Source: JAHJDS01 sp964569795 (GTDB taxonomy: Bacteria; Desulfobacterota; Desulfarculia; Desulfarculales; JAHJDS01). Taken from it: DNA of 42,249 nucleotides. Location of the stretch: contig CAZMVB010000035.1 of the NCBI GenBank assembly GCA_964569795.1, positions 1 to 42,249 on the forward strand, given 5' to 3'. The notes under the pieces are model-generated. The model worked only from the letters and a program-made list of their open reading frames with translations. It did not search any database and was not told the DNA's origin. Position numbers and translations under genes: made by a program. This document shows, piece by piece, positions 10,927 through 18,740 of the stretch (positions are counted from its first letter, which is position 1; each line of letters begins with the position of its first letter).

Positions 10927-10965
10927 GAGGCCGTCCCGGCTTTCATGATGAGCCGGGGCGGCCTC
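10927..10965. repeat. Long hairpin 4 of intergenic array
   Basis: A 15-position stem GAGGCCGTCCCGGCT (10927-10941) with AGCCGGGGCGGCCTC (10951-10965). Only one position is non-Watson-Crick, and it can form a G-T wobble. The loop is TTCATGATG. The outer arm differs from hairpins 1-3 but is again matched on both sides, a sign of compensating change. The remaining 10966-11073 holds a weaker related inverted repeat near 11015-11040. Confidence 0.75.
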
Positions 10966-11073
10966 GTGGTTCCAAAACCACCTTGGACTGTGAAGAGTCT
11001 TGACAGGGGAAGGGCCGCCCGGGCCTTTTGGCGGGCCCCGTGGAGACGCGGAGTCCTCAAAGGCCGGATGGGT

Positions 11074-12084
11074 TCAACCGGTCCAGTCGATGACCCCGGC
11101 CGCAAAGGTAAAGCCGATGCCGGCCGCGGCCAGGACGACCCTGTCCCCGGCCTCGAGCCGGCCCTCCCGGCGGGCCAGGTCCAGGCCGAGCAGCGGACCA
11201 AAGGGGCCGAGGTGGCCCCAGGCAGCCAAGTCCGAACCCTGGTCCTCGCCCAAGCCGAAACGGTCCAGGACCTTCCGTCGCTGGGCCGGGGCCAGGTGCG
11301 GCAGGACCAGATAATCCGCCCTGTCCAGACAAGCGTCGTCGAGGGCCGCCGCGATCGCGTCGCCCAGCCGGACCGCAAATCTTTCAGACAGGTAATCGCC
11401 CACCACCTCGGGCCGCGGGGTCCCGAAAAACATCTCGGCCGTGCCCAGGTTGTCCGGGTTGAAGGGACGGAGCGTCCCGCCGCCCATGACAAAACACTCG
11501 TCCGCCATCTCCGGATCGACGACCATGTGCCAGCCCAGCAGGCGGTTTGAGTCAAGGCCGCGTTTCAAGATCATGGCCCCACCACCGGCCGCCGTGGGCA
11601 GCAACCAGTGGGTGTCGGGATTGCGGTAATCCACCAGATCGACCGTCCGGGAGCCCCCGGCCAAAAGGACCAGGTTCACCGCGGCGTCCCCGGCCATCAG
11701 GTCCGCGGCCACCCGCAGCCCGGTGAGGAGGGTCGTGCCCTGCCCCACCAGGTCAAAGGCCCAGGCCTCCCGGGCGCCCAGTTCCTCCTGGAGCCGGATG
11801 CCGGCCGTCTGGCAGATATAGTCCTTGTATTCCTCACCGATCCAGATGACCAGGTCGATTTTTCCCGGGTCGATCCCGGCCTCATTGACGGCGCTCCGGG
11901 CGGCCTGGGCGGCCATCACCCCGGGCTGGTCGTCGGGCGCGGGTCTGGGCTTTTGCATCAGCCCCAGGCCGCCAATGACGTCGGCCTCGGGCAGGCCCGA
12001 CCGGGCCGCGATCTCGGCCGCGGTCTCGACCCCCTCCGGGATATACAATCCATAGCCGGCCACGCCGACCTTTGTCGTGAACAT
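11074..12084 (-). CDS. FabH-like (KAS III/thiolase-fold) protein lacking the active-site Cys
   Basis: A 336-residue protein with the thiolase fold of 3-oxoacyl-ACP synthase III. Compared by eye with E. coli FabH, the AFD...ACAG nucleophile segment reads AFDLVGQGTTLL, which puts Gly116 where the catalytic Cys should be. A His is kept at 263 (LVLPHLAP), one residue from the FabH His position, and the Asn position reads GHLG (His291). It is probably a non-acylating partner subunit, as PqsB is to PqsC, or an enzyme with altered chemistry. The ATG at 12084 has AAAGGAG upstream. The frame stays open across the N gap, but that extension is assembly noise. It is the last gene of the minus-strand operon and ends at the hairpin array. 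Confidence 0.8.
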   Translation of the reverse strand: MFTTKVGVAGYGLYIPEGVETAAEIAARSGLPEADVIGGLGLMQKPRPAPDDQPGVMAAQAARSAVNEAGIDPGKIDLVIWIGEEYKDYICQTAGIRLQEELGAREAWAFDLVGQGTTLLTGLRVAADLMAGDAAVNLVLLAGGSRTVDLVDYRNPDTHWLLPTAAGGGAMILKRGLDSNRLLGWHMVVDPEMADECFVMGGGTLRPFNPDNLGTAEMFFGTPRPEVVGDYLSERFAVRLGDAIAAALDDACLDRADYLVLPHLAPAQRRKVLDRFGLGEDQGSDLAAWGHLGPFGPLLGLDLARREGRLEAGDRVVLAAAGIGFTFAAGVIDWTG

Positions 12085-12198
12085 GGTCGTCTCCTTTTTG
12101 ATAGCCGGGGGGCTGCCCGCCCCCCGGCCCCCCCCGGGGGGGGGGGGAGGGCCCGGAGAAATAGCCGGCCCGCGCCCGGCGCCCGCCCCCCCCAACAG

Positions 12199-12208
12199 NN
12201 NNNNNNNN
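12199..12208. other. Assembly gap (10 N)
   Basis: Ten N at 12199-12208 join two contig ends. Both flanks are extremely C/G-rich and look degraded. Confidence 0.99.
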
Positions 12209-12370
12209 CTAACCCCGCCCCCCCCCCCTTTTGCGGTCAACTGGGGGGCCTCTTTTTTTACCGGGGGGGGGCGCCCCCCCCCCGGCCCCCCCCCGGCTGC
12301 TGGCGCAGGGCCGGGAGAATGCGCGGGCCGGCGCCGGGCGCCGTCCCGCACATCCTGGTGGGGCGGCGTA
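12209..12370. other. Probable false duplication: noisy second copy of 12048-12198
   Basis: The right flank of the gap repeats the left flank with many errors. For example TTTGTCGTGAACATGG (12071-12086) corresponds to TTTTGCGGTCAACTGG (about 12229-12244), and CTCCTTTTTGATAGCCGGG corresponds to CCTCTTTTTTTACCGGG. The agreement continues through AGGGCCCGGAGAA and AGGGCCGGGAGAA. Translation of both flanks in the same frame gives parallel strings such as SPGPPPPPGGG and SPGPAPAAGGG, then PPAIKKETT and PPPVKKEAP. The true spacing between the two flanking genes is probably about 150 bp. Confidence 0.75.
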
Positions 12371-12392
12371 CCGGTTGTTACGCCTCGGCGGT

Positions 12393-13916
12393 TCAGTCGT
12401 TGTCCGGCCGGCCGTGGTTTTCCTTGAGTAAAAATTTTTGAATCTTTTCCGAGGCCGGGGTCCGGGGGAGTGTCTCGACCGTGGTCATGTACTTGGGCAG
12501 CTTGTACCTGCCCAGCTTGTCGGACAGAAAGGCGGTCAGCTCGTCCAGGCCGAGGGCGGCCCCGGGCTGGAGCTGGACCACGGCCTTGCCCACCTCGCCC
12601 CACTTGGGATCGCTGACCCCGATCACGGCCACCGCGGCCACGGCCGGGTGGGTCTCGATCACCCGCTCGATCTCGGCCGGATAGACGTTGATCCCGCCCG
12701 AGATGAACATGTCCTTCTTGCGGCCGACGATGGCGAAGTGTCCCTGGTCGTCCCGCCGGCCCAGGTCACCCGTATAGAATTTATGATTACGAAAAGCCTC
12801 GGCCGTGGCCTGGGGCTTGTTCCAGTACCCGGCCGAGAGGTTGGGGCCGGACAGCACGATCTCGCCGTCAACGCCCGGCGGCACCGGGTTGCCCTGGTCA
12901 TCGACCAGTTCCACGTCCATGAACGGCATGGCGTGACCGATGGTCCCGGGCGGACCGTCGGCCAAAAAGTCGTTGGGTCCGACCTCGGTCAGGCCGTAAC
13001 CCTCCCAGAGCCGGATGCCTTTTTCGTTCTGGTAGAGGTCGATGACCTCGCGCGGCAGGGGGGCCCCGCCCGAAACCATGAACCGGATCGATGACAGATC
13101 GGCCGCGGCGAATCCCGGGCGCTCGCTCATCATCTGGTACATGGTCGGCACGCCGAAGAACATGGTCACCCGTTCCCGCTCGATCAGCTCCAGGACCAGG
13201 TCGGCCTCGAACCGCTCGACCAGGATATTGGTTCCCCGGGCCAGGAAGATGGGCAGGGTGAACACGTTCCACCCGGCGGTATAGAACATGGCCGGGTGAA
13301 GGATGGTCTTGTCCTGGGAGGACATGTCCCAGCCGACGATGGTGTTGAGGCTGTTCCAGGTAAGCATACCAAAGGTCTGGATGACCCCCTTGGGCAGGCC
13401 GGTGGTCCCCGAGGTGTAGATGAACAGCTGGGGATCGTCCGGTCCGATGTCCAGGGGCGGTGGCGGGCTCGAGTCCAGCCCGGGCCACAGCCGGGGCAGG
13501 GCCGGGCCCAGCGCGTCGTCATCGTCGAAACAGCAGGTCAAGGGGAGATCGACCTTGGCCCCGAGTCGCTCGATGGTGTCTCGGTGGTCCGCGTCAAAGA
13601 ACAGCGCCCTGGGGGCCGCATCCTCCAAGTAATAAATAAACTCCTCCACGGCCAGCCTGAGGTTGAGCGGCACCAGGATCGCCCCCAGGCGGCTGAGGGC
13701 GAAGAACAGGGTGATGTACTCGGGCCGGTTGACCGACAGGCAGGCCACCCGGTCGCCCTTGGCAATGTGCACGTCCGCCCGGAGAAAATTGGCCAGACGG
13801 TTCACGTCCGCGGACAGCTCGGCGTAGGTCCACCGCCGGCCCGAGACCGCGTCAAAGAGGGCCTCCTTGTCCGGCGAGGCCGCCCCCCACCGCCCGATCC
13901 AGTCGCCGTAGATCAC
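12393..13916 (-). CDS. AMP-forming acyl-CoA synthetase (ligase 1)
   Basis: A 507-residue ANL-superfamily enzyme that activates a carboxylic acid to its acyl-CoA through an acyl-AMP. The P-loop is YTSGTTGLPKG near residue 170, with the A5 motif GYGLTEVGP, the A7 motif YTGDLGRRD, the hinge GRKKDMFISGGINVYPAE and the C-terminal catalytic Lys in SEKIQKF. The GTG start at 13916 overlaps the upstream FabH-like stop by 4 nt (GTGA), which implies translational coupling, and GGAGGG lies just upstream. The substrate (fatty or aromatic acid) is not readable from sequence. Its position between two FabH-like genes suggests it supplies their acyl-CoA or handles their product. Confidence 0.93.
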   Translation of the reverse strand: MIYGDWIGRWGAASPDKEALFDAVSGRRWTYAELSADVNRLANFLRADVHIAKGDRVACLSVNRPEYITLFFALSRLGAILVPLNLRLAVEEFIYYLEDAAPRALFFDADHRDTIERLGAKVDLPLTCCFDDDDALGPALPRLWPGLDSSPPPPLDIGPDDPQLFIYTSGTTGLPKGVIQTFGMLTWNSLNTIVGWDMSSQDKTILHPAMFYTAGWNVFTLPIFLARGTNILVERFEADLVLELIERERVTMFFGVPTMYQMMSERPGFAAADLSSIRFMVSGGAPLPREVIDLYQNEKGIRLWEGYGLTEVGPNDFLADGPPGTIGHAMPFMDVELVDDQGNPVPPGVDGEIVLSGPNLSAGYWNKPQATAEAFRNHKFYTGDLGRRDDQGHFAIVGRKKDMFISGGINVYPAEIERVIETHPAVAAVAVIGVSDPKWGEVGKAVVQLQPGAALGLDELTAFLSDKLGRYKLPKYMTTVETLPRTPASEKIQKFLLKENHGRPDND

Positions 13917-14950
13917 GCCACCCCCTCCGTTCTTCCCCACCTGAGCGTCAGGGCCGACCAGGCGTAGCCGATGCCGGCCGAGATCATCAGCACCAGGTCG
14001 CCCTCGGCCAGACGGTTCTCCTCGATCCCCAGCTCGAGCGACAGGATCTGATCGTTCTGGCCGTGGTGGCCGAACTCGGCCAGGTAGCGGGTCTTGTCCG
14101 GGTCGATCCCGATCTCGCGCACCAGGAACTCGTGGGCGCTCCGCTTGACCAGGAGCGTCGCCAGATAGTCCACGTCGGCCCGGGTGTGTCCGGTCTTGGC
14201 CAGGGCGCGGTCGATGCACACCAGCCAGTTGGACAGGGACAGCTTTTCGAGCCGGTCCTTCATGCCCACCGGGTCCATGACGTCCAGATAGTTTTTGTGT
14301 TCCTTGAGCCCCTGGACGGTCATGGGCGCGGCCGATCCGCCCTGGGGGACGTACACGTCCCAGGCGAACGAGCCGTCGCTCATGATGTGGCCGTCCAGGA
14401 TCTCGTTGTGGGGGCAATCGCGCTGGACCACGCAGGCCGCCCCGCCGCAGGACAGGTAGAACATCCACCTCACGCGCGGATTGGCGTAGTCGATCAGGTC
14501 GGTGTTGCGGTACCCGGTGGCGATCAGGATGTTTCGGATTTTGTCATCGGCCCGGATCATGTCCCGGGCCAATTTCAAGGCGACCATGGTCGTACCGCAG
14601 CGCTGCTGCATATCCAGTGACCAGGCCCGGGTGAGGCCCAGTTCCTTCTGGATCTTGGGGCCGCCCGGCCAGTTGCGGTATTCCTTGTATTCCTCGCCGC
14701 TCCAGATCACCAGGTCGATGTCCTCGGGCGCCAGCTTCGAGTAGTACAGCGCCTTGCGGGCGGCCTTGAGGCCCATGGCCACCGGGTGATCCTCGGGACC
14801 GCCGACGTTTTTCTGGTACCAGCCCAGCTTGGTCCGGATGATGTCGGCCGGGGTCTCGGACCGGGCGGCGATGTAGTCGGCGTCGTGGTAGTGCTTGGGG
14901 ATATAGGTCGCCAGGCTCAGGATGCCGGCCCGGGCAGGGGATTCAGCCAT
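13913..14950 (-). CDS. FabH-like (KAS III/thiolase-fold) protein with active-site Cys
   Basis: A 345-residue paralogue of the protein at 11074-12084. Shared stretches include the DLVIWxGEEYKxY motif. The nucleophile is intact: SLDMQQRCGTT places Cys118 five residues after the conserved Asp, as in FabH. By gap-free alignment the FabH His position is Leu266, and the Asn position reads GHHG (His295/296), so the usual Cys-His-Asn triad is altered. It may condense or cleave an acyl-CoA, perhaps as a heterodimer with the Cys-less paralogue. It begins 21 nt after livM and overlaps the ligase 1 start by 4 nt, so it sits firmly in the operon. Confidence 0.85.
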   Translation of the reverse strand: MAESPARAGILSLATYIPKHYHDADYIAARSETPADIIRTKLGWYQKNVGGPEDHPVAMGLKAARKALYYSKLAPEDIDLVIWSGEEYKEYRNWPGGPKIQKELGLTRAWSLDMQQRCGTTMVALKLARDMIRADDKIRNILIATGYRNTDLIDYANPRVRWMFYLSCGGAACVVQRDCPHNEILDGHIMSDGSFAWDVYVPQGGSAAPMTVQGLKEHKNYLDVMDPVGMKDRLEKLSLSNWLVCIDRALAKTGHTRADVDYLATLLVKRSAHEFLVREIGIDPDKTRYLAEFGHHGQNDQILSLELGIEENRLAEGDLVLMISAGIGYAWSALTLRWGRTEGVA

Positions 14951-14971
14951 TGGTCGTCAATCCTTGATGGG

Positions 14972-16174
14972 TTAGCTGGAGCCCTTGGCCGCGGCCCGGA
15001 GCTTGGCCCGCCCGATCATGTCCCGGGCCGTGCCCACCACCCCCTGGGGGAAGAAGATGACCATCAGCACGAACAGGACGCCGAACCAGAGCAGCCACCG
15101 CTCGGCCAGGCGCTCCAGGACGGGCACGCTCGGGACCAGCTTCACCGCCCACCGGCCCAGGTCCGGCAGCCAGGCCTCGCCGGCCTTGACAAAGGCCACC
15201 CCGATGATCGAGCCCCAGAGGGTGCCCAGGCCGCCGATGATGACCATCAGCAGGATGTTGAGCATCAGGCCGATGCCCAGCACCTCGCCGGCGTCGAGCT
15301 GGAGTTCGTTGAAGGCGTACATCCAGCCGCACACCGCGGCGATGACGCAGCCGATGACGAACGAGGTCGCCTGGAACCGGAAGGTCTTGTAGCCCAGGGC
15401 CGTGGCCCGGGGCTCGTTCTCCCGGGTGGCCTTGATCACCCGGCCCAGGGGCGAGCGGATGAGCCGAAACATCATCATGAACAGGACGACCGACAGGGCC
15501 AGGATGACGAAATAGACGAACAGCTTGTAGTTGACCTCGGCGGCGAAGATCTGTCCGCCGGACCAGCCCTTGGCGAAGATCCCCGGCAGCTTGAAGGCCA
15601 GTCCGTCCCCGGCCCCGGTCAGGCTCCGCCACTGCTGGCCCAGGATGAAGGCGAACTCGGCAAAGGCCAGCGAGATCATGGCAAAGAAGATGGCCTTGAC
15701 CCGCAGCGAAAACAGGACGATCAGCAGGGCCACGGCCGCCGACAGGACGACGGCGATCGCCAGGCCGATCAACAGGTGCCAGTAGTGGGGGGTGACGCTC
15801 AGCCAGTGGGTGTGGGTGATCTGGGGGTCGGACAGGATCGGCACCAGGAAGGTGACCTTGACCGGCACCGACTGGCTGGCCCGGTTGAGGACCACGCCCA
15901 GGGAGTAGGCCCCGATCCCGAAGAACATGCCGTGGGCAAAGGTGACGATGCCGGTGTAACCGATGATCAGGTCGTAGGAGGCCACGGCCACGCTCAGGAT
16001 CATCACCTTGGTGATGACGTCCATGACCCGGACCGACGAGATGGAGAACGGCGCCAGGATCAGGGCCAGGAGCAGGCCGACCTCGAGCCAGAACACGGGC
16101 CGGATGAACCGGCGGCGATGCTCGTCGAAGCGTTCGATCTGGACCGGGGTCAGGGATGCGTCGGGACTGGGCAT
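14972..16174 (-). CDS. livM: Branched-chain amino acid-type ABC permease LivM
   Basis: A 400-residue inner-membrane permease of the HAAT (Liv) family with about ten hydrophobic segments. The family signature GYTGIVTFAHGMFFGIGAY is followed by a late loop GGLGTLWGSIIG, the EAA-like contact to the ATPases. The roughly 35-residue hydrophilic N-terminal extension (SLTPVQIERFDEHRRR) is longer than in E. coli LivM. It starts 3 nt after the livH stop and partners LivH, LivG, LivF and the binding protein encoded upstream. Liv-family systems also carry aromatic acids, amides and urea, and the acyl-CoA gene context points to an organic acid. Confidence 0.93.
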   Translation of the reverse strand: MPSPDASLTPVQIERFDEHRRRFIRPVFWLEVGLLLALILAPFSISSVRVMDVITKVMILSVAVASYDLIIGYTGIVTFAHGMFFGIGAYSLGVVLNRASQSVPVKVTFLVPILSDPQITHTHWLSVTPHYWHLLIGLAIAVVLSAAVALLIVLFSLRVKAIFFAMISLAFAEFAFILGQQWRSLTGAGDGLAFKLPGIFAKGWSGGQIFAAEVNYKLFVYFVILALSVVLFMMMFRLIRSPLGRVIKATRENEPRATALGYKTFRFQATSFVIGCVIAAVCGWMYAFNELQLDAGEVLGIGLMLNILLMVIIGGLGTLWGSIIGVAFVKAGEAWLPDLGRWAVKLVPSVPVLERLAERWLLWFGVLFVLMVIFFPQGVVGTARDMIGRAKLRAAAKGSS

Positions 16175-16177
16175 CGG

Positions 16178-17191
16178 CTATTCCTTTCCGAAAAGACCCC
16201 GCGGCCGGAACAGCAGGATCAGGGCCATGATCAGGATGTTCACGCCCAGGGCCAGCACCGGCCACTTGTAGGCGACGTGGTTGTAGGCCAGGCCGACGAT
16301 CAGGGCCCCGATGAACGACCCCTCGATCGAGCCCATCCCGCCGATGATGACCACGATGAAGGCGAAGATGAGGTTGGTCCCGCCCATGCCCGGGGTCAGT
16401 TCCGGGTTCTGGATCCCCCACATCAGACCGCCGAAGGCGGCCAGGGCGGCCCCGGCGGCGAAGACCACGGCGAAGATGAGGCTGATGTTGTAGCCCAGGG
16501 CCTGGACGATCTGGCCGTTCTCGACCCCGGCCCGGACGATGATCCCCAGCTTGGTCCGCTTCAGGACCAGATAGATGCCGATGAACACCGCCAGGCCGAT
16601 GAGGATGGTCAGGACCTTGAACCTGATGAGCACCAGGTCGCCGACGTCCCAGGCGCCCCGGAAGACGAGGGGGACGTCCAGGTTCTTCAGGCCGTACCAG
16701 ACGACGCTGATCATCTCCTCGAGGACCATGGTCGCGCCCATGGTGATCAAAATCTGTTTGAGGTGCTGGCCGTAGGCCCGGCGGACGACCAGCTTCTCGA
16801 CGATCAGGCCGATGATCCCGCCCCCGACCACGACCGCCACGGTGGCCGCCAAAAAACCGATGATGTTTTGAAAGATCGATCCCCCCTCGATCCAGCCCAT
16901 CCGGTTGAAGAGCCACAGGACGCTGAAGGCGATGTAGGCCCCCCAGGAGAAGAAGGCGCCGTGGGCGAAGTTGAGGACGTCCATCAGGCCGAAGATGATC
17001 GTCAGTCCGACGGCCACCAGGAACAGGAGCATGCCCATGGCCAGCCCGGAGATGGTCAGGTCGAGGAAGGTCGTCAGATCGGTCCACAGCAGCGGCACGA
17101 ACCAGATCCCGATCGAGGCCGTGACCAGCAGGATCCGCGGCCAGTTCGGGCCGGCGGCGTCGTTCGAAATTGCGGCGGCGGTCGTGCTCAC
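16178..17191 (-). CDS. livH: Branched-chain amino acid-type ABC permease LivH
   Basis: A 337-residue inner-membrane permease. The signature GLMDVLNFAHGAFFSWGAY and the late loop GGMGSIEGSFIGAL identify LivH. The protein has an N-terminal extension of about 15 residues before the first hydrophobic segment. The GTG start at 17191 overlaps the livF stop (GTGA), and livM follows after 3 nt, so the order livG-livF-livH-livM is tightly coupled. Confidence 0.93.
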   Translation of the reverse strand: MSTTAAAISNDAAGPNWPRILLVTASIGIWFVPLLWTDLTTFLDLTISGLAMGMLLFLVAVGLTIIFGLMDVLNFAHGAFFSWGAYIAFSVLWLFNRMGWIEGGSIFQNIIGFLAATVAVVVGGGIIGLIVEKLVVRRAYGQHLKQILITMGATMVLEEMISVVWYGLKNLDVPLVFRGAWDVGDLVLIRFKVLTILIGLAVFIGIYLVLKRTKLGIIVRAGVENGQIVQALGYNISLIFAVVFAAGAALAAFGGLMWGIQNPELTPGMGGTNLIFAFIVVIIGGMGSIEGSFIGALIVGLAYNHVAYKWPVLALGVNILIMALILLFRPRGLFGKE

Positions 17192-17910
17192 CCTTGGCCT
17201 CCCGCGATACCCAAGTGTTTCTGCTTGATCTCTTCGTCGTGTTCCAGGTCGGCCATCAGGCCGGAGTGGACCACCAGGCCGTCGTTGAGGATGAAGTAAT
17301 CGATCCCCACCCGGGAGGCCATGTAGAAATTCTGCTCGACCAGGATGATGGTCGTCTGTTCCCTGATGTGGTTCAGGGAGGCGATCAGGTGGTCGATGAC
17401 GATCGGGGCCAGGCCCTTGCTCGGCTCGTCGATGAGCAGGAGCTGGTGGTCGGTGACAAAGGCCCGGGCGATGGCCAGCATCTGCTTCTGGCCGCCCGAG
17501 AGCAGGCCGGCCTTGGACCGCCAGAATTTTTTGAGGTCGGGAAACAACCGGAAGATGGTTTCCATCCGCTGCCAGGCGGCCTCGGTCTCGTGGAGCATGG
17601 CCAGCCGGAAATTCTCCTCGACGGTCAGGCTGTAGAGGACGGCCTGGTCCTCGGGGACGAAGCCGACGCCCAGCCGGGCGATCGCATAGGGCCGCCAGCC
17701 GGTGACCTCGCGGTCGCCGATGGCGATCCGGCCCGAGGCGGGCGGGGTCAGGCCCATGATCGTGCGCAGGGTGGTCGATTTGCCCGACCCGTTGCGTCCC
17801 AGCAGGACGGTGGCCCGGCCGGGCTGGACCGCCAGGGACACCCCCTGGAGGATGTGGTGCTGGGCGATGTAGGTGTGGACGCCCTCCAGGACCAGAATCG
17901 GCTCAGCCAT
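17188..17910 (-). CDS. livF: Liv-type ABC transporter ATPase LivF
   Basis: A 240-residue cytoplasmic ATPase subunit. Walker A is LLGRNGSGKSTTLR, the signature LLSGGQKQMLAIARA, and Walker B LLLIDEPSKGLAP, all diagnostic for LivF. It overlaps livG by 8 nt and livH by 4 nt. It works as a heterodimer with LivG to drive import through LivHM. Confidence 0.95.
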   Translation of the reverse strand: MAEPILVLEGVHTYIAQHHILQGVSLAVQPGRATVLLGRNGSGKSTTLRTIMGLTPPASGRIAIGDREVTGWRPYAIARLGVGFVPEDQAVLYSLTVEENFRLAMLHETEAAWQRMETIFRLFPDLKKFWRSKAGLLSGGQKQMLAIARAFVTDHQLLLIDEPSKGLAPIVIDHLIASLNHIREQTTIILVEQNFYMASRVGIDYFILNDGLVVHSGLMADLEHDEEIKQKHLGIAGGQG

Positions 17911-18673
17911 GGGCCGCCCCTCCTCCCAGGTAGGCCTCCCGGACCTCGGCGTTGTTGGCCACGGCCTCGGGGGTGTCGTCGCAGATGAGGCGCCCCTCCC
18001 GGAGCACGGCGATCGAGTCCGACAGGCTCATGATCATGTCGAACTTGTGCTCCACCAGGAGCAGGGTCCGGTCCCGGCGCGATTTGAGTTCCTGGATGAT
18101 CTCGAGGATGGCCGGCACCTCCTCCAGGCTCATCCCGGCGGTGGGCTCGTCCAGGAGCATCACCTCCGGGTCCAGTCCCAGCAGGATGGCCAGTTCCAGC
18201 TTGCGCTGCTCGCCGTGGGTCAGGGACCGGGCGATCACCTTCCAGCGCTCCTCGAGCAGGACCTGCCGGAGCAGGTCATAGGCCCTGTCCTCGAGCTGGT
18301 CGTACTTGCGGAAGTGACGCCAGAACACGTAGCCGATCCCGGCCTTGGACTGCAGGGACAGCCGGACGTTTTCCAGGACGGTCAGGTTGGGAAAGACGTT
18401 GGTCAACTGGAAGCTCCGCCCCAGACCGAGGCGGGTCCGGTCGGCGGCCCCCAGGCGGGTGATGTCGCGGCCCTTGAAGTAAACCCGACCGCCGGTCGGT
18501 TTGTACTGGCCGCTGATCAGGTTGAACAGGGTGGTCTTGCCCGCCCCGTTGGGACCGATGATGGACTTGAGCGTGAATGGCTCCACCGACAGATTGACCT
18601 GATCGACGGCCACGTTGCCGCCGAAGCGGATGGTCAGATCGTCGGTCCGGATGAGCGGCTCGGCCTGGGTCAC
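17903..18673 (-). CDS. livG: Liv-type ABC transporter ATPase LivG
   Basis: A 256-residue ATPase with Walker A IIGPNGAGKTTLFN, a signature in the Liv form LTHGEQRKLELA, and Walker B VMLLDEPTAGM. The C-terminal extension typical of LivG (VLREGRLICDDTPEAV then YLGGG) is present. The GTG start at 18673 follows the intercistronic hairpin at 18693-18724. Confidence 0.95.
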   Translation of the reverse strand: MTQAEPLIRTDDLTIRFGGNVAVDQVNLSVEPFTLKSIIGPNGAGKTTLFNLISGQYKPTGGRVYFKGRDITRLGAADRTRLGLGRSFQLTNVFPNLTVLENVRLSLQSKAGIGYVFWRHFRKYDQLEDRAYDLLRQVLLEERWKVIARSLTHGEQRKLELAILLGLDPEVMLLDEPTAGMSLEEVPAILEIIQELKSRRDRTLLLVEHKFDMIMSLSDSIAVLREGRLICDDTPEAVANNAEVREAYLGGGAAHG

Positions 18674-18692
18674 GGCGGGCGCCCCCTCTGGT

Positions 18693-18724
18693 GAAACCCC
18701 GCCGGCGACCGCCGGCGGGGTTTC
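18693..18724. promoter_or_regulatory. Intercistronic stem-loop between binding protein and livG
   Basis: A perfect 14-bp stem GAAACCCCGCCGGC (18693-18706) pairs with its complement (18711-18724) around loop GACC. No T tract follows in the direction of transcription. Such structures after a binding-protein gene commonly protect the upstream mRNA or attenuate read-through, giving more binding protein than membrane components. Confidence 0.7.
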
Positions 18725-18740
18725 GCGGTGAACGGACAGG

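Noticed and set aside
10632..11003. A 123-codon open frame with internal repeats (for example SRLTRSI and SEPGRS)
   Set aside because: The protein repeats come from the 144-bp DNA repeat and hairpin arms. There is no ribosome site and no family resemblance.
10612..11040. A CRISPR array
   Set aside because: The units are self-complementary hairpins of differing sequence and spacing, not constant short repeats with unique spacers, and no cas genes are present.
12085..12603. An N-terminal extension of the Cys-less FabH-like protein across the N gap
   Set aside because: The extension is Gly/Pro noise and out-of-frame ligase sequence. The ATG at 12084 has a proper ribosome site and family-like start.
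14786..17299. An 837-codon plus-strand open frame rich in Asp, Gln, Pro, Gly and His
   Set aside because: It is antisense to livM, livH and neighbours, which carry clear family motifs. The composition is typical of antisense frames in high-GC DNA.
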